Of a stretch of 64,000 nucleotides of DNA, positions 17,156 to 25,648 are shown piece by piece (the stretch's first letter is position 1; each line of letters starts with the position of its first letter). The notes beneath the pieces were generated by a model. It made no database searches, was not told where the DNA came from, and saw only the letters and a list, made by a program, of their open reading frames with translations. This DNA is from Occultella glacieicola (GTDB taxonomy: Bacteria; Actinomycetota; Actinomycetes; Actinomycetales; Beutenbergiaceae), in assembly GCF_004353825.1 (NCBI RefSeq), contig NZ_SMNA01000003.1, positions 62,001-126,000 of the forward strand. The letters are read 5' to 3'. The position numbers and the translations under genes were made by a program.

Positions 17156-17464
17156 ATGGGACACCGACCGGAACACCCCTTGGCCCTGATCGCCCGCATC
17201 CACCACGACGAGGCCGTGACCGCGGCCGAGCGTCGACGCCACCTGGCCGCGCACCCCGACCAGGTGGTCCCGCCGCGGTGGCTCGTCACGCTGCGCCGGC
17301 TCACGGCGGCGGTCCGGACCGGGCTCGAGCGCCGTGGGGCGCGGGGCGTGGGCGCCGGCGGCGCACGCACCGAGACCCGCACGGCGACCGCGGCCGCGAC
17401 CCGCAGTGGCGCCGCGAGCGCTGCCGGCGCCGAAGAGTGCGCCGGCGCAGCCTGCCGGGCGTGA
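17156..17464 (+). CDS. Small hypothetical protein, paralogue of the previous gene
   Basis: A 102-residue protein starting MGHRPEHPLALIARIHHDEA. A helical, Arg-rich N-terminal region of about 55 residues matches the preceding protein. The tail is rich in Ala, Gly, Thr and Arg and ends EECAGAACRA. A strong Shine-Dalgarno (AGAGGAGG) precedes the ATG, which argues that the gene is real. No known domain is recognised. It is convergent with the HAD hydrolase, 33 nt away. Confidence 0.6.
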   Translation: MGHRPEHPLALIARIHHDEAVTAAERRRHLAAHPDQVVPPRWLVTLRRLTAAVRTGLERRGARGVGAGGARTETRTATAAATRSGAASAAGAEECAGAACRA

Positions 17465-17497
17465 CCTCCGCGGCTCGCCGGGCCCGATCTCCGTGGG

Positions 17498-18271
17498 TCA
17501 GCCCAGGGCCAACCTGACCGACGCCAGTGCGTCGAGGCCCCCGATCACCGCGATGCCGTCGGCGGCCGCGGCGGCCGGGTCCTCGTCATGAGGCGCGCCG
17601 CGGCGCCGGCCGGGTCGGTCGAGCCACACGCCGTGCAGGCCGGCGTGCTGGGCTCCGCGGGCGTCGGTGTCGAGTTCGTCGCCGACGTAGATGGTCTCCT
17701 CGGGTGCGGTGCCGAGCAGCCGGCAGGCCTCGAGGAAGACCCGTCGGTCCGGCTTGCCGACCCCGAAATTGTCCAGCGAGACCAGCAGCGGCGCGAGGTC
17801 GTCGAGCCCGGTGGCCACGAGCTTGACCCGCTGCATGGCGGCCAGTGCGTTCGTCAGGCTGCCGGTGCGCAGCCCGGCCTCGCGGGCCGCGGTAACGGCG
17901 GGGACAGCGTCGTCGAACGCGGTCCAGGCGCGTTCGAACGCCGCGTCGTAGCGCTCGTTCCAGCGCAGGAACGTCGCGTCGTCGAGCACCGACCCGTCGT
18001 AGACCTCGTGCAACTGGTCCACGCGGGCGCGCCGCTGATCGAGGTGGCCGATCTCACCGCGGGTGAAGGCCCGGTAGTAGCGGCCGGTGTCGGCGCGCCA
18101 GGTCGCGAGCAGTCGGGGGTAGTCGGCCGCGGGCACGCCGGGCAGGAACTCGGCCGCGACCTCCGCGAGCGCCGCGGCGAACGCGGAGCGGGTGTCCACG
18201 AGGGTGTCGTCGATGTCGAACAGGACACCACGGACCACGCGCCTCGAGACGTCAGCTCCGCCGTCGGGCAT
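17498..18271 (-). CDS. HAD-superfamily hydrolase, subfamily IA
   Basis: A 257-residue phosphatase-like protein. It has motif I (LFDIDDTLVDTRS) with the nucleophile and acid Asp, motif II (TGSLTNA), the lysine of motif III (FGVGKPDRRVF) and motif IV (YVGDELDTDARGA), with a helical cap between I and II. The substrate is not predictable; IA members often act on phosphoglycolate or other sugar phosphates. The start codon overlaps the gltX stop by 1 nt (TGATG), so it is co-transcribed with gltX. Confidence 0.88.
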   Translation of the reverse strand: MPDGGADVSRRVVRGVLFDIDDTLVDTRSAFAAALAEVAAEFLPGVPAADYPRLLATWRADTGRYYRAFTRGEIGHLDQRRARVDQLHEVYDGSVLDDATFLRWNERYDAAFERAWTAFDDAVPAVTAAREAGLRTGSLTNALAAMQRVKLVATGLDDLAPLLVSLDNFGVGKPDRRVFLEACRLLGTAPEETIYVGDELDTDARGAQHAGLHGVWLDRPGRRRGAPHDEDPAAAAADGIAVIGGLDALASVRLALG

Positions 18272-19776
18272 CAGAGCGTGGCGCGCAGCGCCCGCAACCG
18301 CGCGAGCGAGGCGTCCCGGCCGAGGATCTCCATGGACTCGAACAGCGGCGGGGACACCCGGCGCCCGGTGACGGCCACGCGCAGCGGGGCGAACGCGAAC
18401 CGGGCCTTGATGCCCATGCCCTCCACGAGCGCCGCCTTGAGCGCCTCCTGCTGGGACTCCGGGGAGAAATCGGCGAGATTCGTCAGGACCTCGATGGCGG
18501 CGTCCAGGACCGCGGGGGCCTCGTCCCGCAGGGCGCCGCGCGCGTCGTCCTCGACCACGACCGCCTCGTCGGCCGTGAACAGGAAACCGAGCATCCCGGG
18601 TGCCTCACCGAGCAGGGTCATCCGCTCCTGGACCAGCGGGGCGGCAGCGTCGAGCAGGTCGCGGTGCTCGGGTGCCAGGTCCGCGTACGACCCCGCGGGC
18701 ACCAGGCCGGCGGCGTGCAGGTGCGGCACCAGCCGGTCCCGGAAGTCCTCCGGTGCGAGCAGGCGCAGGTGGGCGGCGTTGATCGCCTCGGCCTTCTTCA
18801 GGTCGAACCGGGCCGGGTTCGGGTTGACGTCGGCGATGTCGAACGCGGCGACCATCTCCTCGCGGGAGAAGATGTCGTTGTCGGGCGAGATCCCCCAGCC
18901 GAGCAGGGCGAGGTAGTTCAGCAGACCCTCCGGGGTGAACCCCCGCTCCCGGTGCAGGAACAGGTTCGACTCGGGGTCACGCTTGGAGAGCTTCTTGTTG
19001 CCCTCCCCCATCACGTAGGGCAGGTGCCCGAACGCCGGCATCACGCCTGCCACCCCGATGTCCAGCAGCGCCCGGTAGAGCACCACCTGGCGAGGTGTGG
19101 AGGAGAGCAGGTCCTCGCCGCGGAGCACGTGGGTGATGCCCATCAGGGCGTCGTCGACGGGGTTGACGAGGGTGTACAGGGGCTGGCCGTTGCCGCGCAC
19201 GATCACGAAATCCGGCACCGAGCCGGCCTTGAACGTGACATCCCCGCGGACCAGGTCCGTGAACGTCACCTCGTCCTGCGGCATCCGGATCCGCAGCACG
19301 GGCTCGCGACCCTCGGCCTTGAACGCCGCGACCTGCTCCGGGGTGAGGTCGCGATCGAAGCCGTCGTAGCCGAGCTTGGGGTCCCGCCCGGCCGCACGGT
19401 GCCGGGCCTCGACCTCCTCCGGGGTGGAGAACGACTCGTACGCATGGCCCGCCTCCAGGAGGCGCCGAGCGACGTCGGCGTACAGGTCCATCCGCTGCGA
19501 CTGCCGGTACGGCTCGTGCGGGCCGCCGACCTCCACGCCCTCGTCCCAGTCCAGCCCGAGCCACCGCAGCGCATCCAGCAGCTGCAGGTACGACTCCTCG
19601 CTGTCCCGGGCCACATCGGTGTCCTCGATCCGGAACACGAACGTGCCGCCGGTGTGCCGGGCGTAGGCCCAGTTGAACAGCGCGGTTCGGATCAACCCGA
19701 CGTGCGGGGTACCGGTGGGCGAGGGGCAGAAGCGGACGCGGATGTCGGAACCCGTGGGCGTGGCAGCGGTAGTCAT
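18271..19776 (-). CDS. gltX: Glutamyl-tRNA synthetase
   Basis: Charges tRNA-Glu (and, in organisms without GlnRS, tRNA-Gln) with glutamate; 501 residues, a class I synthetase. The HIGH-like motif is in [20 protein letters not shown] (PHVG) and the KMSKS-like motif is KLSKRD near residue 260. [16 protein letters not shown] is the conserved GluRS sequence. The ATG at 19776 ([14 protein letters not shown]) is preferred; a start at 19809 adds eleven residues that do not look like the family. TAGGCT lies 10 nt upstream. Products feed protein synthesis and the heme pathway at the right of the window. Confidence 0.97.
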   Translation of the reverse strand: MTTAATPTGSDIRVRFCPSPTGTPHVGLIRTALFNWAYARHTGGTFVFRIEDTDVARDSEESYLQLLDALRWLGLDWDEGVEVGGPHEPYRQSQRMDLYADVARRLLEAGHAYESFSTPEEVEARHRAAGRDPKLGYDGFDRDLTPEQVAAFKAEGREPVLRIRMPQDEVTFTDLVRGDVTFKAGSVPDFVIVRGNGQPLYTLVNPVDDALMGITHVLRGEDLLSSTPRQVVLYRALLDIGVAGVMPAFGHLPYVMGEGNKKLSKRDPESNLFLHRERGFTPEGLLNYLALLGWGISPDNDIFSREEMVAAFDIADVNPNPARFDLKKAEAINAAHLRLLAPEDFRDRLVPHLHAAGLVPAGSYADLAPEHRDLLDAAAPLVQERMTLLGEAPGMLGFLFTADEAVVVEDDARGALRDEAPAVLDAAIEVLTNLADFSPESQQEALKAALVEGMGIKARFAFAPLRVAVTGRRVSPPLFESMEILGRDASLARLRALRATL

Positions 19777-19814
19777 GATGGCGCCCAGCCTAGCCGCGCG
19801 AACGGGCACGCCTT

Positions 19815-19917
19815 CGAGAGTGCTGTTCCGGCAGCCGACTCAGCACTCTGGGGCGATCGGCCAGGTCCGCCGTCCGTCGAGAGTGCTGTTCCGGCGGCCG
19901 ACTCAGCACTCTCGACG
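19815..19917. repeat. Two copies of a GAGAGTGCTG...CAGCACTCTC inverted repeat
   Basis: Copy 1 (19815-19850) and copy 2 (19875-19917) share CGAGAGTGCTGTTCCGGC, then AGCCGACT or GGCCGACT, then CAGCACTCT. Copy 2 is a perfect 14-bp inverted repeat (19875-19888 with 19904-19917) with a 15-nt loop; copy 1 has a 9-bp stem. They fill the gap between gltX and the 3' end of the gene at 19941. They could act as a terminator for that gene or be a dispersed palindromic (REP-like) element. Confidence 0.8.
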
Positions 19918-19940
19918 ACCGACCGGGCCCACTACCGCCA

Positions 19941-20288
19941 TCAGTTGTAGCGCTCGCCCGTTCCGGCGTCGAGCACGGCCCAGTCGGGCGCGCCGACGGC
20001 GGCCAGGGCGTCGAAGACCTCTCCGGTCGGTCCATTGACGAAGATCATCCGGACCTGACCGGCGTGGACGGTGAAACTGATGCTGTCGACGCCGTGCGGT
20101 ACGAGCACCCCGGTGCCCGCGTCGATGGACCCCTCGGCCCCGGTGGCCGCGAGCGCCTCGTTGAGCGTGCCCGCGAGGGCGTCCGGTTCCCCCATCGGCA
20201 GGTAGTGGCCGGCTTCCTCGTACAGCATCTCCGTGTACGGGTCCGCGATGCCCTCGGGGACCCGGTGGACCATGATCATGACGCCCAT
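19941..20288 (-). CDS. Hypothetical protein
   Basis: A 115-residue acidic protein starting MGVMIMVHRVPEGIADPYTE, with the segments SIDAGTGVLVPHGVDSISFT and VRMIFVNGPTGEVFDALAAV. No signal peptide or membrane segment is visible and I do not recognise a family. The ATG at 20288 has TAACCT 7 nt upstream (leaderless pattern). An ATG at 20279 is another possible start. Located between the FAH-family gene and the repeat pair. Confidence 0.65.
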   Translation of the reverse strand: MGVMIMVHRVPEGIADPYTEMLYEEAGHYLPMGEPDALAGTLNEALAATGAEGSIDAGTGVLVPHGVDSISFTVHAGQVRMIFVNGPTGEVFDALAAVGAPDWAVLDAGTGERYN

Positions 20289-20308
20289 GGTGGCGAGGTT
20301 AGCGGGTC

Positions 20309-21073
20309 CTAGCGGCGCACCACCGGGTTGCCGAGCACCCCGATCCCCTCGATCTCCACCTCGACGCGCTGCCCCTCGCGGATCGGGCCGACCCCGGCCG
20401 GGGTGCCGGTGAGGATGACGTCACCCGGCAGCAACGTGAACAGGGTGGAGGCGTAGGCGATCAGGTCCGGCACCGAGTGGATCATCTGCGCCGTGGAGCC
20501 GTCCTGACGAACCTCGCCGTCGACCCTCGCCCGGATCCGCAGGTCGGACACGTCGAGGTCGGTGACCAGCACCGGCCCGAGCGGGCAGGAGGTGTCGAAC
20601 ATCTTGCCGCGGGTCCAGGTCTTGTCCGCCCGCTGGGCGTCCCGGGCCGTGATGTCGTTCGCAGCCGTGTAGCCGAGGATCACCTCGTTCGCGCGCTCGG
20701 CCGGCAGGTCCTTGCAGATCCGGGAGATCACCACGGCCAGCTCGGCCTCGTGGTGCACGTCCTGGGAGTAGGAGGGCAGCACGATCGGGTCGTCCGGGCC
20801 CACGACGGTGGTGTTCGGCTTGATGAACACGAGCGGCAGTTCGGGGATCTCGTTGCCGAGCTCGGCTGCGTGCTCGGCGTAGTTGCGACCGAACGCCACC
20901 ACCTTCGAGCGCGGGATCACCGGCGCGAGCAGCCGCGTCGTCTCGATCGGCACCCGCTGACCCGTCGGGGTGAGCGGGGTGTAGAGGGGGTCACCGGTGA
21001 GGACCACCAGCTCCGAGCCCTCCACCAGGGCGTAGTGCGGGTCGTCTCCGGTGGTGAAGCGCGCGATCTGCAT
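20309..21073 (-). CDS. Fumarylacetoacetate hydrolase (FAH) family protein
   Basis: A 254-residue enzyme of the FAH superfamily, which cleaves or isomerises beta-diketo acids such as acylpyruvates. Conserved features are KVVAFGRNYAEHAAELGNE, FIKPNTTVVGPDDPI, the metal-binding HHEAELAVVI (ExE), YTAANDITARD and the ending LLPGDVILTGTPAGVGP. The ATG at 21073 has TAGGTT 7 nt upstream. A gltX-FAH gene pairing is common in actinobacteria, but the true substrate of this group is unclear. Confidence 0.9.
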   Translation of the reverse strand: MQIARFTTGDDPHYALVEGSELVVLTGDPLYTPLTPTGQRVPIETTRLLAPVIPRSKVVAFGRNYAEHAAELGNEIPELPLVFIKPNTTVVGPDDPIVLPSYSQDVHHEAELAVVISRICKDLPAERANEVILGYTAANDITARDAQRADKTWTRGKMFDTSCPLGPVLVTDLDVSDLRIRARVDGEVRQDGSTAQMIHSVPDLIAYASTLFTLLPGDVILTGTPAGVGPIREGQRVEVEIEGIGVLGNPVVRR

Positions 21074-21121
21074 AACGGCAAACCTAGTGCCGGGCCGGGG
21101 CCGCGGCGCACCAGGACCGGG

Positions 21122-21928
21122 TCAGACCCGGATCACCAGCTCCCCGTGCACCACCACGAACCAGCCGTCCTCCTCCTGGCCCCAGTCCCGCCAGGCCTGC
21201 GCCACCTCGGTGATGTCCGTCTCGGTCCCGATGCCGGCACCCAGGATCTGCCGGCCGAGCGAGGACTGCTCGAGCCGGTCGGCCCACAGGTTCGACCACC
21301 AGGTGCGCGCGTCGTCGTCGGCGTAGCACCAGGACCCGGTCGAGGCGGTGATGTCCTCGAAACCGGCCTCGCGCGCCCAGGCGAGCAGGCGCCGTCCGGC
21401 ATCGGCCTGGGCGTTGTTCTTCTCGGTGACCTGGTGGTAGAGCTCCTGCCACCGGTCCAGGCCCGCGCTGGCGGGGTACCAGGCCATCGCCGCGTAGTCC
21501 GCGTCCCGGACGGCGATCAGTCCGCCGTGGCGGGTGACCCGTGCCATCTCCTTGAGTGCCGCGATCGGGTCGCTGAGGTGCTGCAGCACCTGGTGGGCGT
21601 GCACCACGTCGAACGCGCCGCGCGCATACGGCAGGTTGTAGACGTCGGCCTGCTCGAAGAGGACGTTGTCGACATCGCTGGCCTCGGCGAGTTCGGACGC
21701 CTTCATGAGGACGTCGGTGGCCCGGTCGACCCCGAGCACCCGGCCGGGGCGGACGTGCCTGGCCAGGCCGACCGTGATGGTCCCGGGACCGCAGCCGACG
21801 TCGAGCACGTCGTTGCCCTCCTCGAGGTACGGGAGGAGGTAGCCGGCCGAGTTCTCCGCCGTGCGCCACCGGTGTGACCGCAGCACGCTCTCGTGATGCC
21901 CGTGGGTGTAGGTGTCGGCGCGCTCCAT
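21122..21928 (-). CDS. SAM-dependent methyltransferase (class I)
   Basis: A 268-residue Rossmann methyltransferase. Motif I is VLDVGCGPGTITVGLA near residue 42, motif II includes LGVDRATDVL, and motif III/IV includes FDVVHAHQVLQHL followed by EMARVTRHGGLIAVRDADY. The N-terminus (MERADTYTHGHHESVLRSHR) resembles UbiE/Coq5-like and other methyltransferases, but the substrate is not recognisable. The ATG at 21928 has TAAACT 6 nt upstream. Divergent from the DUF418-like membrane protein. Confidence 0.88.
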   Translation of the reverse strand: MERADTYTHGHHESVLRSHRWRTAENSAGYLLPYLEEGNDVLDVGCGPGTITVGLARHVRPGRVLGVDRATDVLMKASELAEASDVDNVLFEQADVYNLPYARGAFDVVHAHQVLQHLSDPIAALKEMARVTRHGGLIAVRDADYAAMAWYPASAGLDRWQELYHQVTEKNNAQADAGRRLLAWAREAGFEDITASTGSWCYADDDARTWWSNLWADRLEQSSLGRQILGAGIGTETDITEVAQAWRDWGQEEDGWFVVVHGELVIRV

Positions 21929-21999
21929 GGACCGAGTTTAGGGGCGAACTGCCCGTCCGGCCCGGTAAGTGGGCAGGGCACGTTCGTTAGCCTGAGCGG

Positions 22000-23445
22000 G
22001 TGAAGCGCATCGTAGGAGTCGATACCGCTCGGGGCCTGGCGGTGCTCGGCATGTTCGTGGCGCACCTGGGCCTGGAGCGTGACGCCGAGATCCTCTCGCC
22101 GACCGGCTGGTTCTTCGTCGCGGACGGCCGTCCGTCGGCGCTGTTCGCGCTCCTCGCGGGGATCGGGCTGGCCTTCATGACCCGCCGTGCCTATCCCGAC
22201 GACCTGCACGGCCTGCGGGTGCAGCGCACCCGCATCATCAAGCGCTCGGCGATCCTGTTCGTGTTCGGGTGGCTGCTCTGGTTCCTGGGTACCCCGGTCG
22301 CGGTCATCCTCGACTCCTACGCGTTCCTGTTCGTCCTCGCCCTGCCGTTCCTACGACTACGCCCGACGGCGGTGCTCGCCTGGGCGCTCGGCGCCGTGCT
22401 GGTCATGCCGCAGGTCGTGCTGCTGACCCGGTGGGCGGTGTTCGACAGCCCGGAACCCACGCTCAGCCTCCCGCCGTTCTTCGAGTTGCTCACCGGCTAC
22501 TACCCGGCGCTGAGCTGGACGGCCTACCTGCTGGTCGGCCTTGCGGTCGGCCGGCTGCCGATGCAGAAGGTCCGGGTCCAGGTCGGGCTGCTCGGCGCCG
22601 GTATCGCGATCGCCGCGCTCTTCTACGGCGCGGGGTACCTGCTGTGGTCGGGCCTGCCCGACCAGTTCGGGGTGGCGGCGAGTCTGACCAGCGTCGAACC
22701 GCACTCGGGCAGCACGTTCGAGATGGGCGGGAACATCGGTGTGGGGCTGGCCGTGCTGGGGCTGTGCCTGCTGCTGACCACCCACGTCACGGCGCTGCGG
22801 GTGGTCCTCACCCCGATCTCGGCGACCGGTGCGATGTCCCTGACCGTCTACAGCCTGCACATCGTCTACATCCGCATCCTCGGCAACGAGGCGGTCTGGA
22901 ACGCTCAGTCGAACTGGCCGCTGATCTGGCTGATCATCGGCACCTTCGTGTTCGCCACCCTCTGGCAACTGACCCTCGGGCAGGGTCCGCTGGAACGCCT
23001 GATCCACCGGATGATCCGCCCGCCACAGCCGACGGCACCGCACCAGTGGCCGCCGACGGGACCCGGCGGACCTGCCTGGCAGGGCGCCCCGCCCGGCCCG
23101 GGTGGACCGGCCGACTCGGGTGGACCGGCCGGCTCGGTGGGACCGGCCGGCTCGGGACAGCCCGGGTACGCCCCGGTCCCGGCGGGCGGCCCGCTCCCGC
23201 CACCACCGCCCGGACCGTACGGACCGGGCGCGAACTACGGTGCGCCCCACCCTCCCGTGCAGCCGTACGGCCAACCTGCCCCACCACGGTTCGTGCAGCC
23301 GGGCCATCAGCGGTACGGCCAACCGGGACCTGCCGGGCAAACCGGACCTGCCGGACCCGCCGAGCCGCCGGCCCCCTTCGACCGACGGCTTCCACCCGAA
23401 CAGCCCGCGGTGCCGCCCTACCCGGCCGCTCCCCCACCCCGATGA
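22000..23445 (+). CDS. DUF418-like multipass membrane protein with Pro/Gly-rich tail
   Basis: A 481-residue protein. The first 340 residues contain about ten membrane segments and begin KRIVGVDTARGLAVLGMFVA, the R-G-LA-hGMF pattern seen in DUF418/YeiB and related acyltransferase-like membrane proteins. Later segments include LSWTAYLLVGLAVGRLP and MSLTVYSLHIVYIRIL. The last 140 residues are low complexity (repeats of GGPAG, PPPPGPYGP, QPGPAG) and presumably cytosolic and disordered. The GTG at 22000 has TAGCCT 6 nt upstream. It overlaps the next gene by 4 nt. The function is not established. Confidence 0.8.
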   Translation: MKRIVGVDTARGLAVLGMFVAHLGLERDAEILSPTGWFFVADGRPSALFALLAGIGLAFMTRRAYPDDLHGLRVQRTRIIKRSAILFVFGWLLWFLGTPVAVILDSYAFLFVLALPFLRLRPTAVLAWALGAVLVMPQVVLLTRWAVFDSPEPTLSLPPFFELLTGYYPALSWTAYLLVGLAVGRLPMQKVRVQVGLLGAGIAIAALFYGAGYLLWSGLPDQFGVAASLTSVEPHSGSTFEMGGNIGVGLAVLGLCLLLTTHVTALRVVLTPISATGAMSLTVYSLHIVYIRILGNEAVWNAQSNWPLIWLIIGTFVFATLWQLTLGQGPLERLIHRMIRPPQPTAPHQWPPTGPGGPAWQGAPPGPGGPADSGGPAGSVGPAGSGQPGYAPVPAGGPLPPPPPGPYGPGANYGAPHPPVQPYGQPAPPRFVQPGHQRYGQPGPAGQTGPAGPAEPPAPFDRRLPPEQPAVPPYPAAPPPR

Positions 23446-24347
23446 GCGCAACCAGCCCGACCAGGTCGGCACCGGACACGACGGTCCTGGCGCCGCTGCA
23501 GTGGCGGGCGCTCGAGGCGAGCCATGCGGAACGTGCGGACGCCCACACGGCCGGACACCGCCGTCGGCGGTCCCGTCACGAGGCGCACCCGGTGCACGAC
23601 TTCCTGTTCACGTACTACCCGACCAAACCGGCCCAGTTGCGACGCTGGCACCCTGGGGCCGGAGTGACGCTCCTGGACGCGCCGGACCGGGCGAGCGCCC
23701 GCTGGTACACCCGCGGGCGTGTCCCCGGGTCGGCCACGGTGGACGTGGGCGGCTACCTGGAGCAACGGCGCGACACGGTGGTGTACGTGCATGACCTGCT
23801 CGGCGCGACCCGGTCCCGGCCCGGTCAGTACGGGTGCTTCGGGCTGCACGAATGGGCCATGGTCTACCGCCAGGATCGGGCGCAGGTGCGCCACCGCGGC
23901 GCCCCGCTCCGCCTGGGCGGCGAGGGCACCGACGCCGTGGTCGAGTCACACCAGTTGCGGTGCACCCACTTCGACGCGTACCGGTTCTTCACGCCCGGGG
24001 CCGTCGACCGCAACGCCCAGCCGCTGAGCCGCGCCGAGCAGCCGGCGAGCGAGCAGCCGGGCTGCCTGCACGCGGGGATGGACTGCTACAAGTGGGCCAC
24101 GAAACTCGGCCCCGTGGTGCCCGGCGACCTGCTCCTGGACACGTTCGAGCTGGCCTGGGACATCCGCGAGCTGGACATGCGTGCCTCGCCGTACGACCTG
24201 ACCGACTGGGGCTACGACCCGGTTCCGATCGAGACGTCCGCGGGCAAGGCGACCTACGTGGCGGCACAACGGGCGTTCGCGCAGCGGTCGGACGCGCTGC
24301 GGGTGCGCCTGCTCGAGGTGACGGGGGCCGTCCTGCACGGCGCGTGA
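23442..24347 (+). CDS. Putative 3-methyladenine DNA glycosylase (actinobacterial family)
   Basis: A 301-residue protein resembling actinobacterial proteins annotated as 3-methyladenine DNA glycosylase. Landmarks are EAHPVHDFLFTYYPTKPAQL, RRWHPGAGVTL, QYGCFGLHEWAMVYR, ESHQLRCTHFDAYRFF and PGCLHAGMDCYKWATKL. It is not related to the Tag protein at 25009. The catalytic assignment rests on database naming rather than on motifs I can verify, so it is tentative. The ATG overlaps the preceding stop (ATGA), which suggests co-expression with the membrane protein. Confidence 0.6.
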   Translation: MSATSPTRSAPDTTVLAPLQWRALEASHAERADAHTAGHRRRRSRHEAHPVHDFLFTYYPTKPAQLRRWHPGAGVTLLDAPDRASARWYTRGRVPGSATVDVGGYLEQRRDTVVYVHDLLGATRSRPGQYGCFGLHEWAMVYRQDRAQVRHRGAPLRLGGEGTDAVVESHQLRCTHFDAYRFFTPGAVDRNAQPLSRAEQPASEQPGCLHAGMDCYKWATKLGPVVPGDLLLDTFELAWDIRELDMRASPYDLTDWGYDPVPIETSAGKATYVAAQRAFAQRSDALRVRLLEVTGAVLHGA

Positions 24348-24403
24348 TCCACGCGCCGCTGGCGCTCCCCTGACCCGAAACGTCGATCGAACCCACCTCG
24401 CCG

Positions 24404-24949
24404 TCAGGCGCCGTAGCGCTCCCAGCTGACGACCTCGGAGATCGGCTTGCGGCCGGACAGGCTCGGCGCGGCCTGAGCCTGCGTGGCGTCCGTGTAGCCG
24501 AGCCCGATCGCGGACCAGGGCTCGAGGTCGGCCGGGATGCCGAGCAGGTCGCGGACCTGCTGCCGGTTCTCCGGGGTGCTGAACCAGGCAGTGCCGCTGC
24601 CGATCCCGAGGGCCTGGGCCGCCAGCATGACCCGCTCGGAGAGCCGGCCGTCGTCATAGGCGACCGACCGGCCCTCGCCCCTGACCGCGATCACGATCGA
24701 GGCGGTGACGCCCTCGAGGAAGCCGGCGAACGCGCCGGCCGCGGCGAGCCGGGCGTTGACGTCCGGATCGGTCACGACGACCAGGTGCCAGGGCTGGGTG
24801 TTCTTGGCGCTGCCGGTCCAGCGGGCGACCTCGAGCAGTTGTTCGAGGTCACCGCGGCCGATCGGGTCCGGGAGGAACTGGCGGGACTGACGCAGGCTGC
24901 GCAGCGAGGTGAGGACGGCTTCGGACTGGGAGTTCTCGTGGGTGCTCAC
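24404..24949 (-). CDS. Nitroreductase family protein
   Basis: A 181-residue FMN-dependent oxidoreductase. It has the N-terminal RSLRQSRQFLPDPI (FMN phosphate-binding Arg region), ARWTGSAKNTQPWHLVVVTD, and the C-terminal MLAAQALGIGSGTAWFST with GYTDATQAQAAP and GRKPISEVVSWERYG, typical of this family. The substrate is unknown. The GTG at 24949 has CAGGAT 6 nt upstream. It is convergent with the putative glycosylase and divergent from tag. Confidence 0.88.
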   Translation of the reverse strand: MSTHENSQSEAVLTSLRSLRQSRQFLPDPIGRGDLEQLLEVARWTGSAKNTQPWHLVVVTDPDVNARLAAAGAFAGFLEGVTASIVIAVRGEGRSVAYDDGRLSERVMLAAQALGIGSGTAWFSTPENRQQVRDLLGIPADLEPWSAIGLGYTDATQAQAAPSLSGRKPISEVVSWERYGA

Positions 24950-25008
24950 GACCCCATCCTGGGCCAGGCCGGGCGCCGCTGTCAGGGGCGGCGCCTACGA
25001 TCTCGCCC

Positions 25009-25569
25009 ATGGAGACGTTCCGCTGCTTCGGGACCGGCGATGCCCTCTACGAGGCGTACCACGACAACGAGTGGGGAGTGCCGCCGTCGAACAGTCCGGA
25101 CGAGCACGAACTGTTCGAACGGGTGAGCCTGGAGGCGTTCCAGTCCGGGCTGGCCTGGATCACGATCCTGCGCAAGCGGGAGGGCTTCCGGGCGGCGTTC
25201 GCGGGTTTCGACCCGGCCGCGGTCGCGGCGTTCGACGAGGGCGACGTCGCCCGCCTCATGGCGGACGTGGGCATCGTGCGGAACCGGGCGAAGATCGCCT
25301 CGACGATCGCGAACGCCCGCGCCCTGCTGGATCTGCACGAGCGCGGTCACACGCTGGCGGACGTGTTCGAGGCGCACCGCCCGCCCACCCGCGCACGGCG
25401 GGTGTCGCGGTTCGACCAGGTGCCGGCGAGTACCCCGGAATCGACCGCGCTGGCGAAGGACCTCAAGAAGCGCGGCTTCCGGTTCGTCGGGCCCACCACC
25501 GCCTACGCAGCGATGCAGGCGCTCGGGTACGTCGACGACCACCTGGAGGGCTGCCTCAGCGCGGCGTGA
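25009..25569 (+). CDS. tag: DNA-3-methyladenine glycosylase I
   Basis: Removes 3-methyladenine from alkylated DNA. 186 residues, matching Tag. It has YEAYHDNEWGVP (with the base-recognition Glu and the His of the zinc site), LFERVSLEAFQSGLAWITIL and VGIVRNRAKIASTIANA. The zinc ligands are Cys6 and the C-terminal HLEGC. The ATG at 25009 has TACGAT 7 nt upstream. Confidence 0.95.
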   Translation: METFRCFGTGDALYEAYHDNEWGVPPSNSPDEHELFERVSLEAFQSGLAWITILRKREGFRAAFAGFDPAAVAAFDEGDVARLMADVGIVRNRAKIASTIANARALLDLHERGHTLADVFEAHRPPTRARRVSRFDQVPASTPESTALAKDLKKRGFRFVGPTTAYAAMQALGYVDDHLEGCLSAA

Positions 25570-25624
25570 AGGCCGCTCGGCGTGGGTTCACCGCCCGTTC
25601 ACCCGGGGCGGAGATAATCGCGCC

Positions 25625-25648
25625 ATGCCCAGTTGGACCCTGCCTTGA
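25625..25648 (+). other. Seven-codon leader ORF overlapping the synthetase start
   Basis: ATG 25625 is preceded by GATAAT 6 nt upstream, the leaderless pattern of this window, and encodes MPSWTLP before TGA at 25646. It is out of frame with the synthetase, and its stop overlaps the in-frame TTG at 25645 (TTGA). This fits a translationally coupled minigene. A sequencing frameshift is the alternative. Confidence 0.45.
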
